64,000 bases of DNA from DASXVX01 sp036504075 (GCA_036504075.1 DASXVX010000033.1:1-64000); one strand, 5' to 3'; positions 51,426-60,389 are shown, numbered from the stretch's first letter. Made by a program: numbers and translations. Notes: generated by a model from the sequence alone, not told the origin.

Positions 51426-52859
51426 CTACGGGACAATGTTGAGGCGGAACTGCTCCTTCAGCTGGTTGAACGCAGCCTTCCCGGCGTCCTCGCCCAGGGC
51501 AGTCTGCAACTTTGAGAGGATTCGGTTGTTCACGGCGCTTTCAACGACGTCGTGAACCGTCTGCGTCTCAACCCGCCACTCAAGGATTACATAGGGTTCG
51601 CGACGAATGGCGACGAACTGCCGGATAATCTCGTTAGCGAAGTCCTCTTCCATGGCGGCGCTACCCTTAAACTCCAGGAGTCGAAGCATATAGCCCCCAT
51701 CCGATTTGGCCTCCACAAAGACTCGCCAGACACCCTGTTGCTCCAGGCCGTCAAACGCCACTTCGTTGAAAGCATACTCCCACATGAAGAGATTGCCGTC
51801 TACCACCATAGACCGGGAGCCCAAAACATTACGGACTTGGTAGCCGACCACCCTGGGGGAAAAGCCGTTGCGGTTGAACCATTGCCACCCATTGGGCTTT
51901 CCGAAGGCGGCCGAGCCCTGTAGCAACAGCCGTTCGCCAGAGGGCGTAGTCACTTCGGCGACACTCCGAGGAGCAACATTCTTCATCAGGCTGCCCACGT
52001 AAATGGCCGTGCCTACGTCCAACGCGGTGCTTACAATCGCATAACCCCACTTGAGTCGCGTCTCAAGAGGATCACCCCTGCGTTCCAGTCCGAACTTGTT
52101 GACGTAAGCTATCATCCCGGGCTGGTTGAGGGTTCCATTGAGCATATTCTCGATAATGAAGTCCGAGCCCCACGTCTGGTACGTGTAGTGACCAGCGATT
52201 ATCCCATCGGCGGGACAGGTGTCGAAGGTGTACCCCATGAGGTTGCAGACCTGCTCAGGAGTCATCCAGATGTTGTACGCAGACTCCAGGTTTTCGATCC
52301 AGATGCTGCGGGAGTCGCTATCCCACCGGACGCTGCCACCGTTCTTTTCGATCAGATCACGGAAAGGGACGCGGGTCCGGCCGTCGAGAACGACTGCGCC
52401 CTGGTCGAGCTGGATCTTCCTCCCGTTCCAGATCATGTAGCTTTGGTCGTTCGGGTAGCAGAGGACATTGCTGGTGGCGTCAAGGCAGGCCGTGCCGTAC
52501 TCCTGGAACCACTTGAGATGGACGACGTTGTTGATGTAACCCGAAGGCACCGTGGCAGCGACAAGCTCCCTCATCGGCAGAAGGGTCCGGCCGTTCTTGA
52601 CGACAACCGGAACTTCGAACTGGTAGCACTGGCCCCGGATAATGACTGCGAAGTCCGTGCCAAGAGGAGCACCGGTTTCGCTGACGGCCGGATTACGCCG
52701 TCCTTCACAGATGCGGTCACTCCCGCCCTCCGACGGGAGCTGTTGGGTCCCAACACCGGGGACCGCCCCTTTGGACCCTGCGGCGAAGGATTCGGCGGGC
52801 ATCAACGCGGCGCTCAGGAGCAGGCAAAGTGCGATCACTGCGCTCTTGTGGCGCATCAT
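51426..52859 (-). CDS. Secreted toxin-like protein: CuAO-N stalk with PD-(D/E)xK nuclease-like C-terminus
   Basis: A 477-residue protein. Signal peptide at residues 1-27 (AVIALCLLLSAALMPAESFA). Residues ~75-190 hold a copper-amine-oxidase N-terminal-type pair (VVVKNGRTLLPMRELVAA; VVLDGRTRVPFRDLI), a cell-wall or stalk module of Firmicute exoproteins. A hydrophobic segment (about 270-295, YAIVSTALDVGTAIYVGSLM) resembles pretoxin regions. The C-terminus reads EYAFNEVAFDG ... VWRVFVEAKSDGGYMLRLLE with D370, E383 and K385, then a Q-rich helix and ILEWRVE, as in Tox-REase-5-type nucleases. ATG 52859 or 52856; GAGGTGAT precedes. The architecture suggests a contact or secreted nuclease toxin. Confidence 0.65.
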   Translation of the reverse strand: MMRHKSAVIALCLLLSAALMPAESFAAGSKGAVPGVGTQQLPSEGGSDRICEGRRNPAVSETGAPLGTDFAVIIRGQCYQFEVPVVVKNGRTLLPMRELVAATVPSGYINNVVHLKWFQEYGTACLDATSNVLCYPNDQSYMIWNGRKIQLDQGAVVLDGRTRVPFRDLIEKNGGSVRWDSDSRSIWIENLESAYNIWMTPEQVCNLMGYTFDTCPADGIIAGHYTYQTWGSDFIIENMLNGTLNQPGMIAYVNKFGLERRGDPLETRLKWGYAIVSTALDVGTAIYVGSLMKNVAPRSVAEVTTPSGERLLLQGSAAFGKPNGWQWFNRNGFSPRVVGYQVRNVLGSRSMVVDGNLFMWEYAFNEVAFDGLEQQGVWRVFVEAKSDGGYMLRLLEFKGSAAMEEDFANEIIRQFVAIRREPYVILEWRVETQTVHDVVESAVNNRILSKLQTALGEDAGKAAFNQLKEQFRLNIVP

Positions 52860-53027
52860 CTCATCACCTCGCCTACCACTTCATGCTTTCGGTCTAAAGT
52901 ACCTTCCAGTTTATGTAAATTTTCGGTAGGAAAATGAGAACTCCCCCCATCGACGGCCTATCCCTCACAAGATCACTTGTTCGGTGATTTGTCCCGGGTT
53001 TCGCCGTGTTCGGTTCGTGTTCTCTGG

Positions 53028-53055
53028 TTGATATTTCCAAATTATGGTGTAAACT
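53028..53055 (+). promoter_or_regulatory. Promoter of the TPR-peptide operon
   Basis: TTGATA (53028-53033), 16-base spacer, TAAACT (53050-53055), 28 bases before the TPR gene start. Confidence 0.5.
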
Positions 53056-53082
53056 GGAAGAGAACAACCGGCGAAATCGGGG

Positions 53083-53997
53083 GTGACTCTCCTGGACATT
53101 GAGAGGTTACGGGCACTGAAAGCCGAAGGCCAGTATCAGGATGCCTTTAACCTGTACTTGCAGCTCGTCACCATGAGGGAGGCCAGTGCAGAAGCCTGCC
53201 TGATTGGCGGTCAGTCTGCCAGGAAGCTGGGGAACCTGTGGGCTGCTAGAGACGCTCTGGAAAGCTGCCTGGAGCGGGGGCCGGACGGAGAAACTCTCGG
53301 CATGGCCCAGTTCTTGCTCGGTGTGGTCATGCGCCAACTCGGGAAGCCGCATGAGGCCATCCTGCGCCTGACGGCGTTTCTCGACGGCCTGCCAGAATAC
53401 CCGCAGTTGGCCGCGATCGGGTTGGGGCCTGCGCTCTATGACCGCGGAATCGCGTTCCAGTATGCCGACAGGCTGGAAGAAAGCCTGTACGCCTTCAGTC
53501 AAGCCTGCGACGAATTCCGCAGGGAGGGCATGTCCGTCTATCTCTGCATGGCGCTACAGAACCGTGCCTGGGTTGCTGGGTTATTCGGCGATGCTCTCCA
53601 GGTCCGGCTGGCATTGCAGGAGGCTCGCCCCCTGTGCAACACGCCCGTCCTCCAGTGGCATCAGCGCCTGGGCGAAGCGTTCCTGGCTTCCATTGACTAC
53701 GACCATTTGAACGCTGAGTCCCGCCGAACTTGCCAGCGCCAAGCATTGGAACTCTGTGCGGTCATCTATAACCACCAGGACAGCGATGTGCCGGTGGAAG
53801 CTCGGAGCCAGTCATACTGGCTCGCCGGAACGATCAGCCTGGACATTGGCGAGATTGAGGACGCCCACCGTCTTGGGCAGGAGGCCATGCACTACGCCTT
53901 CGCGGCTCCGGTAGGCAGCCGTTGCCTGTACGACGCGGCGGATCTGCTGCGACAGGTCCATACAGTTCGCTCAGAGGAAAACCGAACGAGGCCATAG
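53083..53997 (+). CDS. TPR protein, possible peptide-sensing regulator
   Basis: A 304-residue all-helical protein with TPR-like repeats: LKAEGQYQDAFNLYLQLVTM, KLGNLWAARDALESCLERG, ALYDRGIAFQYADRLEESLY, MALQNRAWVAGLFGDALQV. No helix-turn-helix is seen. A 41-residue exported peptide gene follows 66 bases later in the same transcript, the arrangement of Rap/Phr-type RRNPP systems. GTG 53083 is the first start after the promoter. Function as an intracellular peptide receptor is inferred from this layout. Confidence 0.65.
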   Translation: MTLLDIERLRALKAEGQYQDAFNLYLQLVTMREASAEACLIGGQSARKLGNLWAARDALESCLERGPDGETLGMAQFLLGVVMRQLGKPHEAILRLTAFLDGLPEYPQLAAIGLGPALYDRGIAFQYADRLEESLYAFSQACDEFRREGMSVYLCMALQNRAWVAGLFGDALQVRLALQEARPLCNTPVLQWHQRLGEAFLASIDYDHLNAESRRTCQRQALELCAVIYNHQDSDVPVEARSQSYWLAGTISLDIGEIEDAHRLGQEAMHYAFAAPVGSRCLYDAADLLRQVHTVRSEENRTRP

Positions 53998-54063
53998 GAC
54001 CGGCCCCGTTCTTACCCGTACCTGTTGCGCGGTCAGCGACAAAGCAAGGGAGGTGCCGGAGGG

Positions 54064-54189
54064 ATGAGACGTATCCTGGTAATGCTCCTGGTTCTGGCGA
54101 TGGTAATCCTCGGTGTTGTCGGGATCGCCAGCGCCGCGCATGACGAGATCGTCCCGTTCTCGGTTTTGGTCACAAAGTCCGGCCGATAA
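54064..54189 (+). CDS. 41-residue secreted peptide precursor (Phr-like)
   Basis: ATG 54064 to TAA 54187-54189, with GGGAGGTGCCGGAGGG directly upstream. The product has a basic start (MRR), a hydrophobic core (ILVMLLVLAMVILGVVG), a signal-peptidase-like site (IASAA) and a polar tail HDEIVPFSVLVTKSGR of 15-17 residues. This matches precursors of secreted signalling peptides. It lies behind the TPR gene and before a terminator, so the two form a unit. The mature signal would come from the tail. Confidence 0.65.
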   Translation: MRRILVMLLVLAMVILGVVGIASAAHDEIVPFSVLVTKSGR

Positions 54190-54206
54190 GCAACACGCCG
54201 ATTGAC

Positions 54207-54232
54207 TAGCCCCCCCCTGGGGGGCTTTTCCG
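54207..54232 (+). terminator. Terminator of the TPR-peptide operon
   Basis: GCCCCCC / GGGGGGC stem followed by TTTTCC, 18 bases after the peptide stop. Confidence 0.8.
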
Positions 54233-54525
54233 TTCTTGATGGTGGCTGGGCGCTGTCTGAGCAGTAGTCAAAAAGGCGCTCTCCGGGACATGCGGCTTCA
54301 TTCGGCACGTTTGCTTGACTCCTGAAGCGATCCGTTACTCGTTATTATATAATTGTCACAAGTGCCGCCATTACAGTGTCATAGCGAGACTCTGGTCGCA
54401 TGCGCCGGGTCTGACGAACACGGGCAGGGATTCCGCAACAATCGCTGAATCACGTTAAGGCGAACCATTTGATCATCTGCTTGCCTCTGTTAAGCGGTCA
54501 AGCATGCGGTGGCGGAGGTGAACCC
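54233..54525. other. Upstream region of the STAND gene
   Basis: No gene seen. A TATAAT-like word lies in ttattatataattg (near 54345-54357), probably part of the promoter, but no clear -35 at correct spacing. Confidence 0.4.
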
Positions 54526-57500
54526 ATGGATCCGGGCACTATCGACCTGCTGAAACAGTTTGTTCTCGGCGTCGCTGTCAACCAGGTCTCCGATCGGATC
54601 GTGAACCCCCTGGTGGATCGGTTCGCCGCCGGAAAGCAGCTGAAGGACCCTGGACTGGAGCAAGCCGCACACCTGGCTTTTATCCAGGCACAGGAAGCGA
54701 TTTGCGAGGAGTGCCTTGTCCTCGCCAGCACTCCCGATGAATTGTTCCGGCTCAAAGTGAAGCAGAAGGCGCTGGCCGAAGAGCGGGAAACGCTGATCAA
54801 GTCGACCAGGGCGCCTCGCGACAAAGCAAAGTTGAAGCCCCCCCTTGATGATGCGGCGGACGTGGCGTTGCTGATCACACCCCATCGCCCGGACATCCAG
54901 GCCGCGCACAACGACCTGGCGGGGCGGCTGGTGGCCGTGGCGACGGGTGCGCCGGACACGCCCGAACTCTACGCAAAGCGACTTGCGGAGCGGCTCTACC
55001 TGGAGATGGGCCGCTGCTTTGGGCTGCAACTCAAGCAGCATCCGGATCTTCAGCGGGCGTTTGATACCAGCGCCATCACCCTGGTCCTGGCCACCGCCTT
55101 CAGCATCAAGGTCGACACGGAAACGATCAAGGAAACAGTCGCGACCATCGCCAAACAGGTCGATGGGATATACAACAACGCCTTTCCACCCCCGCCGTCC
55201 GGCTTCAAGGCGGTCCCGGTGGCCCGGAGTGCATCGTTCGTGGGGCGGAAGCGGCTTCTGGAGCGTATCCGGAGCCTCCTGACCGAGAACGAGACGGTGG
55301 CGCTTTACGGTTTGGGCGGCGTCGGCAAGACCCAGGCGGCAGCCCGGTACGCATACGACCACTGGGATGATTACCGATTCATCTTCTGGCTCCGAGCCGA
55401 GGAAGAGTCCACCCTGGGCGGGGATTATGCCGGCCTGGCCAAACCGCTCGGAGTCCTGGTAGCCGGGCTGCCGAACGCCGACGCGGTGGTGGAGGCGGTG
55501 CGCCGGACCCTGGAACAGACGGAGGACTGGCTGCTGGTGTTTGACAACGCTCGGGGTCGGGATTCACTCCAGCCATACCTGCCCAGGACCCCCAAAGGTC
55601 ACGTCCTCATCACCTCCCGTGACAGCCGGTGGGGCGGGAAAGTGAAGCACCTGGAGATCGTACCCTTTGAGCCTGCCGAATCCACCGCGTTCCTGACAGA
55701 GCGGACCGGGCGGGAAGAACCGGAGGCCGCGGCCCTACTTGCAGCAGCGCTCGGTCACCTGCCGCTGGCGCTGGCCCAGGCCGGGGCTTACATTGCGGAA
55801 CGGCCGCTGATGACCATCTCCGGCTACCTCAAGCTGTATCTGGAGCGCCGGCAGAAGCTGCTGAACGATGTAGCGACTGACGACGAGTACAAGCAGACGG
55901 TAGGCACCACCTGGGACATCTCCTTCGAGGCGGTCCAGCAAGAGGCACCGGCGGCGGCAGACTTGCTCCGCTTATCGGCTGCTCTAGCCCCGGACCAGAT
56001 TCCGGTGCACCTGCTGGCCCGGGGCGCCGACAAGATGCCGGAACCGCTGGCCGCAGCCATGCGGGACGACGAGCAACGACACGAAGTGGTGGCGGCGGCC
56101 TGCCGTTACTCGCTGATGCAGGCCAACCCGACGGACGGCACACTCTCCATCCACCGGCTGGTGCAGGAAGTGATTCGCGACCGGCTGGGGGATGTGGGCG
56201 GGCAGCGGTGGGTTGACGTGGCCGCTGCGGTGCTGACGAAGGTATTCCCCGGCGACGTGGGTAATCTGGACCAGTGGCCGGTCTGTAAGCTCCTACTCCC
56301 CCATGCCGAATCCGTGCTGGAGCAGATCTACCCCCGCGAACTGGATTCGGCTGCCACGGGCTATCTTCGGGACCAGTTGGGCACTTATCTCTGGCGAGTG
56401 GGAGGCTACCCGCGGGCACTGGCCCACCTGGAGCGAGGGCTGGCCATTGATGAGCGGGGCCTCGGCCCGAAGCACGAGAATACGGCCGCTTCGCACAACA
56501 ACCTGGGGAACCTCCTGTCCGCCATGGGGCGGTACGAAGAAGCACTGGGTCACCTCCAGAAGGCCCTCGACATTTGCAGGCGAATCCTTGGCCCGGACAA
56601 CCCGGACACGGCCTCCTCCCATAACAACCTGGGAACAATTCTGGATAACATGGGGCGGCACGAAGAAGCGTTAGACCACCTGAAACAGGCCCTGGACATC
56701 AGGCAGCGGGTTCTACCTCCCGACCATCCGCAAATAGCTACGGCTCACAACAACCTGGCAGCACTCCTATACCACATGAAGCGGTACGAAGAAGCGCTGG
56801 CCCGCCACCGGCAGGCCCTGGATATCAGGCAACGAGGACTTCCGCCCGATCACCCGGATACAGCCATCACTCATAGCAACCTGGGGTCGGTCCTGGACGA
56901 CATGGGGCGCAATGAAGAAGGGCTCGCCCATCACCAGCAGGCCCTGGACATCATGCAGCGAGTCCTCCCCCCCGTCCACCCGGACCTGGCCCTGGCACAC
57001 TACAACTTGGCGGCGGCCCTGGACGACATGGGGCGGTATGAAGAAGGGCTGGCCCATCACCAGCAGGCCCTGGACATCAGGCAGTGCATTCTTCCACTCG
57101 ACCACCCGGACATAGCCACCTCTCATAACAACCTGGGGGCGGCGCTGTACGACATGGGTCGGTATGAAGAAGGGCTGACCCACCACCAGCAGGCCCTGGA
57201 CATCAGGCAGCGCATTCTTCCACTCGACCACCCGGACATAGCCACCGCTCATAACAACCTGGGGACGGCGCTGGGCGCCATGGACCGGTATGACGAAGCA
57301 TTGGCCCACTTGCAGCAGGCCCTGGGCATCAGGCAGCGAGTCCTCCCGGCCGACCACCCGGACACGGCCCAGTCCCATACCAACCTGGGGGCGGTTCTGT
57401 ACGCCATGGAGCGGTACGAGGAAGCGCTGACCCACCAGCGCCAAGCCGTGAACATCCGTGAGCGCACCCTTCCTCCACGCCACCCCCACTTGGCCGAGGG

Positions 57501-57606
57501 GCACGAGAACCTCGCCATCATCCTCCAGGCCATGGGCCGCTACGAAGAGGCCGAGCAGCACTTCCGGCGTGCTCGCGAAATCCGGGGCGAGCCAGGCCCC
57601 GCATGA
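54526..57606 (+). CDS. STAND NTPase with NB-ARC domain and ten TPRs
   Basis: A 1026-residue signal-transduction ATPase. Residues 1-235 form an unrecognised helical N-terminal domain (DLLKQFVLGVAVNQVSDRIV). The NB-ARC core has Walker A GLGGVGKT (262-269), Walker B LLVFDNARG, sensor ITSRDSRWGG and GHLPLALAQAGAYI (the GLPLA motif of NLR-type proteins). About ten 42-residue kinesin-light-chain-type TPRs fill the C-terminus. ATG 54526 is chosen for GGAGGTG upstream; an earlier in-frame start is weaker. Such proteins act as regulators, cell-death or antiphage sensors; the output domain here is not a known TIR or nuclease. Confidence 0.85.
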   Translation: MDPGTIDLLKQFVLGVAVNQVSDRIVNPLVDRFAAGKQLKDPGLEQAAHLAFIQAQEAICEECLVLASTPDELFRLKVKQKALAEERETLIKSTRAPRDKAKLKPPLDDAADVALLITPHRPDIQAAHNDLAGRLVAVATGAPDTPELYAKRLAERLYLEMGRCFGLQLKQHPDLQRAFDTSAITLVLATAFSIKVDTETIKETVATIAKQVDGIYNNAFPPPPSGFKAVPVARSASFVGRKRLLERIRSLLTENETVALYGLGGVGKTQAAARYAYDHWDDYRFIFWLRAEEESTLGGDYAGLAKPLGVLVAGLPNADAVVEAVRRTLEQTEDWLLVFDNARGRDSLQPYLPRTPKGHVLITSRDSRWGGKVKHLEIVPFEPAESTAFLTERTGREEPEAAALLAAALGHLPLALAQAGAYIAERPLMTISGYLKLYLERRQKLLNDVATDDEYKQTVGTTWDISFEAVQQEAPAAADLLRLSAALAPDQIPVHLLARGADKMPEPLAAAMRDDEQRHEVVAAACRYSLMQANPTDGTLSIHRLVQEVIRDRLGDVGGQRWVDVAAAVLTKVFPGDVGNLDQWPVCKLLLPHAESVLEQIYPRELDSAATGYLRDQLGTYLWRVGGYPRALAHLERGLAIDERGLGPKHENTAASHNNLGNLLSAMGRYEEALGHLQKALDICRRILGPDNPDTASSHNNLGTILDNMGRHEEALDHLKQALDIRQRVLPPDHPQIATAHNNLAALLYHMKRYEEALARHRQALDIRQRGLPPDHPDTAITHSNLGSVLDDMGRNEEGLAHHQQALDIMQRVLPPVHPDLALAHYNLAAALDDMGRYEEGLAHHQQALDIRQCILPLDHPDIATSHNNLGAALYDMGRYEEGLTHHQQALDIRQRILPLDHPDIATAHNNLGTALGAMDRYDEALAHLQQALGIRQRVLPADHPDTAQSHTNLGAVLYAMERYEEALTHQRQAVNIRERTLPPRHPHLAEGHENLAIILQAMGRYEEAEQHFRRAREIRGEPGPA
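57058..57266 (+). repeat. Near-identical TPR-coding DNA repeats
   Basis: Two 126-bp-spaced blocks of ~82 bp starting near 57058 and 57184 (accagcaggccctggacatc...) differ by about two bases, pointing to a recent expansion of the TPR array inside the STAND gene. Confidence 0.7.
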
Positions 57607-57880
57607 ACCCCCGTCCGGAACCGCACCCCAGACCAGGTCACGCATGATAAACGCGGCAAATTGTCAGGAGCCCGGCCTTCCCAAGGTCGGGCTCCGCCTG
57701 TTGCCTGGATTCATCCATGGGCTGAGAGAGATGGTGGCGCAGATTCCCTCAAACCATCTCGTTTTCAAACGCCAACGTTCAAGAATGTCTGGTCCATCCG
57801 GACAAAGATCCGACCTTCTACAGCCTGCATCACTTTGCAGCTCCTTTCAGCCACTTGATCCACCTTCACCCAATTTGTCT
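57607..57880. other. Intergenic region after the STAND gene
   Basis: Contains a hairpin GGAGCCCGGCCTT / AAGGTCGGGCTCC (57667-57694) that may end the STAND transcript though no T-run follows. No gene recognised. Confidence 0.4.
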
Positions 57881-58000
57881 CGTCGTTTTCGATGCCGCCC
57901 CGTTGAGTTCTATCGTCACCTGTCGTTTATTATCGTGTGCCGTTGATTTCTATTGTGTGGCGTTGATTTCTATTGTGATCTGTCTTTCATTATCGTGACG
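57881..58000. repeat. 20-bp tandem repeat array
   Basis: Six consecutive 20-mers with related sequence: cgtcgttttcgatgccgccc, cgttgagttctatcgtcacc, tgtcgtttattatcgtgtgc, cgttgatttctattgtgtgg, cgttgatttctattgtgatc, tgtctttcattatcgtgacg. The first is degenerate. Common core is TTNTATYGTG-like. Located between convergent STAND and sucD genes. The two-turn period suggests protein binding. Related words occur again near 58135-58170. Confidence 0.7.
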
Positions 58001-58192
58001 CGAGCTTCCGGAGAATTCCGGAATCATCCCCGTCGTGATCCGCCAAAATCCGCCCCCGGCTTGCTTTCCCGGGCTCTTGGCCCCGTGTGCGTAGACATCT
58101 TCCCCGTCCCTCGGTACCCCTGCGGGCGGCCCGGATTTCTATCGTTTTTTGTGGTGTACGATCGTTTTCTCTGGTTTTCCCGGAAATCGCGA

Positions 58193-58232
58193 AAAGAGTG
58201 GGCGACAGCTTGACTCGCTGTCGCCCACTCTT
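58193..58232. terminator. Terminator of sucCD
   Basis: AAGAGTGGGCGACAG / CTGTCGCCCACTCTT hairpin just beyond the sucD stop; works for both strands. Confidence 0.8.
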
Positions 58233-58245
58233 ATGCATGTAGCTT

Positions 58246-59118
58246 CTACTTCAGCGCCTTGCCAACCAGCTCGGCCACTTCCCACGGCAGGGCAGCGACC
58301 TTGACGCCGGCGCCGGTGAGCGCCTCCACCTTGGACTGGTAGGTACCGCGGTTGCCTTCGATGATGGCGCCTGCGTGACCCATGCGCTTGCCGGCCGGAG
58401 CGGCCTTGCCTGCGAGGTAAGCCACGACCGGCTTCTTCACGTTGGCCTTGATGTACTCAGCCGCCATCTCTTCCTGGATGCCGCCGATTTCGCCCACCAT
58501 GACGATGGCTTCGGTCGCCGGGTCGGCGTTGAACAGCTCGAGGGCGTCGACGAAGTTCGTGCCGATGACCCGGTCGCCGCCCATGCCGATGACCGTCGTC
58601 TGGCCGAGGCCGGCGTTGGTCAGCGTGAAAGCGATTTCGTAGGAGAGCGTGCCCGAGCGGGCGACGACGCCCACGGGACCCGGCCGGTAGATGTGGTTCG
58701 GCATGATGCCCATTTTCGCTTTTTCGCCCGGGCTGATCAGGCCGAAGGTGTTCGGGCCGATGACCCGGCAGCCGTACTGCTTGGCGTACTGCATGATTTC
58801 CATGGTCTCCTGGGTCGGGACGTGCTCCGGAATCAGCACCAGCACCTTGATGCCGGCGTTGATCGCCTCGTAAGCGGCGTCCTTCGCACCGGGAGCCGGC
58901 ACGAACATGATCGAAGCGTTGGCGCCGCCCTTCGCCACGGCCTCGTGGACCGTCGCGTAGACCGGCACGCCGTGAATCTCCTGGCCCGCCTTGTCAAAGT
59001 TGACGCCACCGACGACCTGGGTCCCAAAAGCCAGCATCTGTCCGGCGTGGAACTGGCCCTGAGAGCCCGTAATGCCCTGCACGACCACGCGGGTGTCCTT
59101 GTTGATAATAACGGCCAT
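58246..59118 (-). CDS. sucD: Succinate-CoA ligase alpha subunit
   Basis: A 290-residue TCA-cycle enzyme subunit. CoA-binding N-terminus: VVQGITGSQGQFHAGQMLAF. Later motifs: GPNTFGLISPGEKAKMGIMP, AFTLTNAGLGQTTVIGMGGD and the phosphohistidine loop GKRMGHAGAIIEGNRGTYQS. With sucC it makes ATP or GTP from succinyl-CoA. ATG 59118 has AAAGGAGGCG upstream; the sucC stop is only six bases before it. Confidence 0.95.
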   Translation of the reverse strand: MAVIINKDTRVVVQGITGSQGQFHAGQMLAFGTQVVGGVNFDKAGQEIHGVPVYATVHEAVAKGGANASIMFVPAPGAKDAAYEAINAGIKVLVLIPEHVPTQETMEIMQYAKQYGCRVIGPNTFGLISPGEKAKMGIMPNHIYRPGPVGVVARSGTLSYEIAFTLTNAGLGQTTVIGMGGDRVIGTNFVDALELFNADPATEAIVMVGEIGGIQEEMAAEYIKANVKKPVVAYLAGKAAPAGKRMGHAGAIIEGNRGTYQSKVEALTGAGVKVAALPWEVAELVGKALK

Positions 59119-59124
59119 GCTGGA

Positions 59125-60246
59125 TTACGCCTCCTTTCCGTAGGCAGCCTTGACAGCCGCCCGGGCCGCTTCGCCCATTTCGGTATAAGCCTCAATGCCA
59201 TTTTCGGCCAGCATTTCCCGGCCGCGGACGTCGTTGGTGCCGACCATGCGGACCACCAGCGGCACGTCGATGCCCTTGGACTTCTTCACCTGGATGATCG
59301 CTTCGGCTACCAGGTCGCACCGGGTAATGCCGCCGAAGATGTTGACGAAAATCCCCTTGGGCTTGGTCCCCAGGAGGGCGTCAAACGCCTGGGCCGTGGG
59401 CTCCACGCCCGAACCGCCGCCGGCGTCGAGGAAGTTGGCCGGCCGGCCGCCGTAGGCGGAGAGCACGTCCAGCGTACCCATGGCCATGCCGGCGCCGTTG
59501 GCCATCACGGCGATGTCGCCGTCCAGTTGCACGAACGCCAGACCGATCTTCTTGACCTTCTGCTCCAGCTCCGTCCCCTCTTCCACCGTCGGGAACTCGG
59601 GGTGACGGAAGAGCGCGTCGTCTTCCACGTTGAACCGGCCGTCGGCTGCGACGAGCTTGGTGCCGTTCTCCGTGAGGGCCAGCGGGTTAATTTCCACGAG
59701 CTCGGCATCGTACTTGCGGAAAGCGTTGTACATGCCGATGAGGACCTTGCCGAACTGCTTGGCGAGGTCGCCGGTGAGGCCGATCTTCCGGGCGATTTCC
59801 CGGGTCTGGTAGGGCAGGAGACCAGTGGTGATGTCGACGTGCGAGAAGACGATGTTCTCGTGCGCCACCGACTCGATTTCCACGCCGCCGAAAGCCGAAG
59901 CCATGATCAACGGCAGCTTGACGAGGCCGTCGAGGGTAATGGAGACGTAGAATTCCTTTTCGATCTTGATCTGCGGGTCAACCAGGACCTTGTCGACCGT
60001 GAACCCCTTCAGGTTCATGCCCAGGATCTCGGACGCCCGCACTTTCGCCTCTTCCGGCGTGTTCGCGAGCTTGATGCCGCCGGCCTTGCCGCGACCGCCG
60101 ACCAGGACCTGCGCCTTGATCGCGCAGGGGCCGATCTTGCGGGCCGCTTCTTCAGCCTGCTCCGGAGTCTCGCACAGGATGCCGCCGCCGGTGGGTACGC
60201 CGTGTTCGGCCATCATTCGCTTTGCCAGGTACTCATAGAGCTTCAT
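59125..60246 (-). CDS. sucC: Succinate-CoA ligase beta subunit
   Basis: A 373-residue ATP-grasp subunit. Landmarks: MKLYEYLAKRMMAEHGVPTG (family start), AQVLVGGRGKAGGIKLA, EINPLALTENGTKLVAADGR, MANGAGMAMGTLDVLSAYGG and GIFVNIFGGITRCDLVAEAI. ATG 60246 has GGAGGTGGGCGA upstream. First gene of the sucCD operon. Nucleotide specificity was not judged. Confidence 0.95.
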   Translation of the reverse strand: MKLYEYLAKRMMAEHGVPTGGGILCETPEQAEEAARKIGPCAIKAQVLVGGRGKAGGIKLANTPEEAKVRASEILGMNLKGFTVDKVLVDPQIKIEKEFYVSITLDGLVKLPLIMASAFGGVEIESVAHENIVFSHVDITTGLLPYQTREIARKIGLTGDLAKQFGKVLIGMYNAFRKYDAELVEINPLALTENGTKLVAADGRFNVEDDALFRHPEFPTVEEGTELEQKVKKIGLAFVQLDGDIAVMANGAGMAMGTLDVLSAYGGRPANFLDAGGGSGVEPTAQAFDALLGTKPKGIFVNIFGGITRCDLVAEAIIQVKKSKGIDVPLVVRMVGTNDVRGREMLAENGIEAYTEMGEAARAAVKAAYGKEA

Positions 60247-60303
60247 TCGCCCACCTCCATGCTTTCTCCAGACCTTTGACCCGTTCGGAAACCGTTACAA
60301 CAC

Positions 60304-60335
60304 AAAAGAGCCCGTGAGGATGGCCCCACGGGCTC
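60304..60335 (-). terminator. Terminator upstream of sucC (ends the 60390 transcript)
   Basis: GAGCCCGTG / CACGGGCTC hairpin followed on the minus strand by TTTTGTGTT. Confidence 0.8.
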
Positions 60336-60389
60336 AATACTCCACCAAGGAATTTTATCACACACGAGCCATCTCAACAACAGCGGAAC

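Noticed and set aside
57881..58000. CRISPR array
   Set aside because: The 20-mers are contiguous and diverged, with no unique spacers and no cas genes.
58375..60279. 634-codon plus-strand frame opposite sucCD
   Set aside because: Antisense shadow of two certain genes; no family resemblance.
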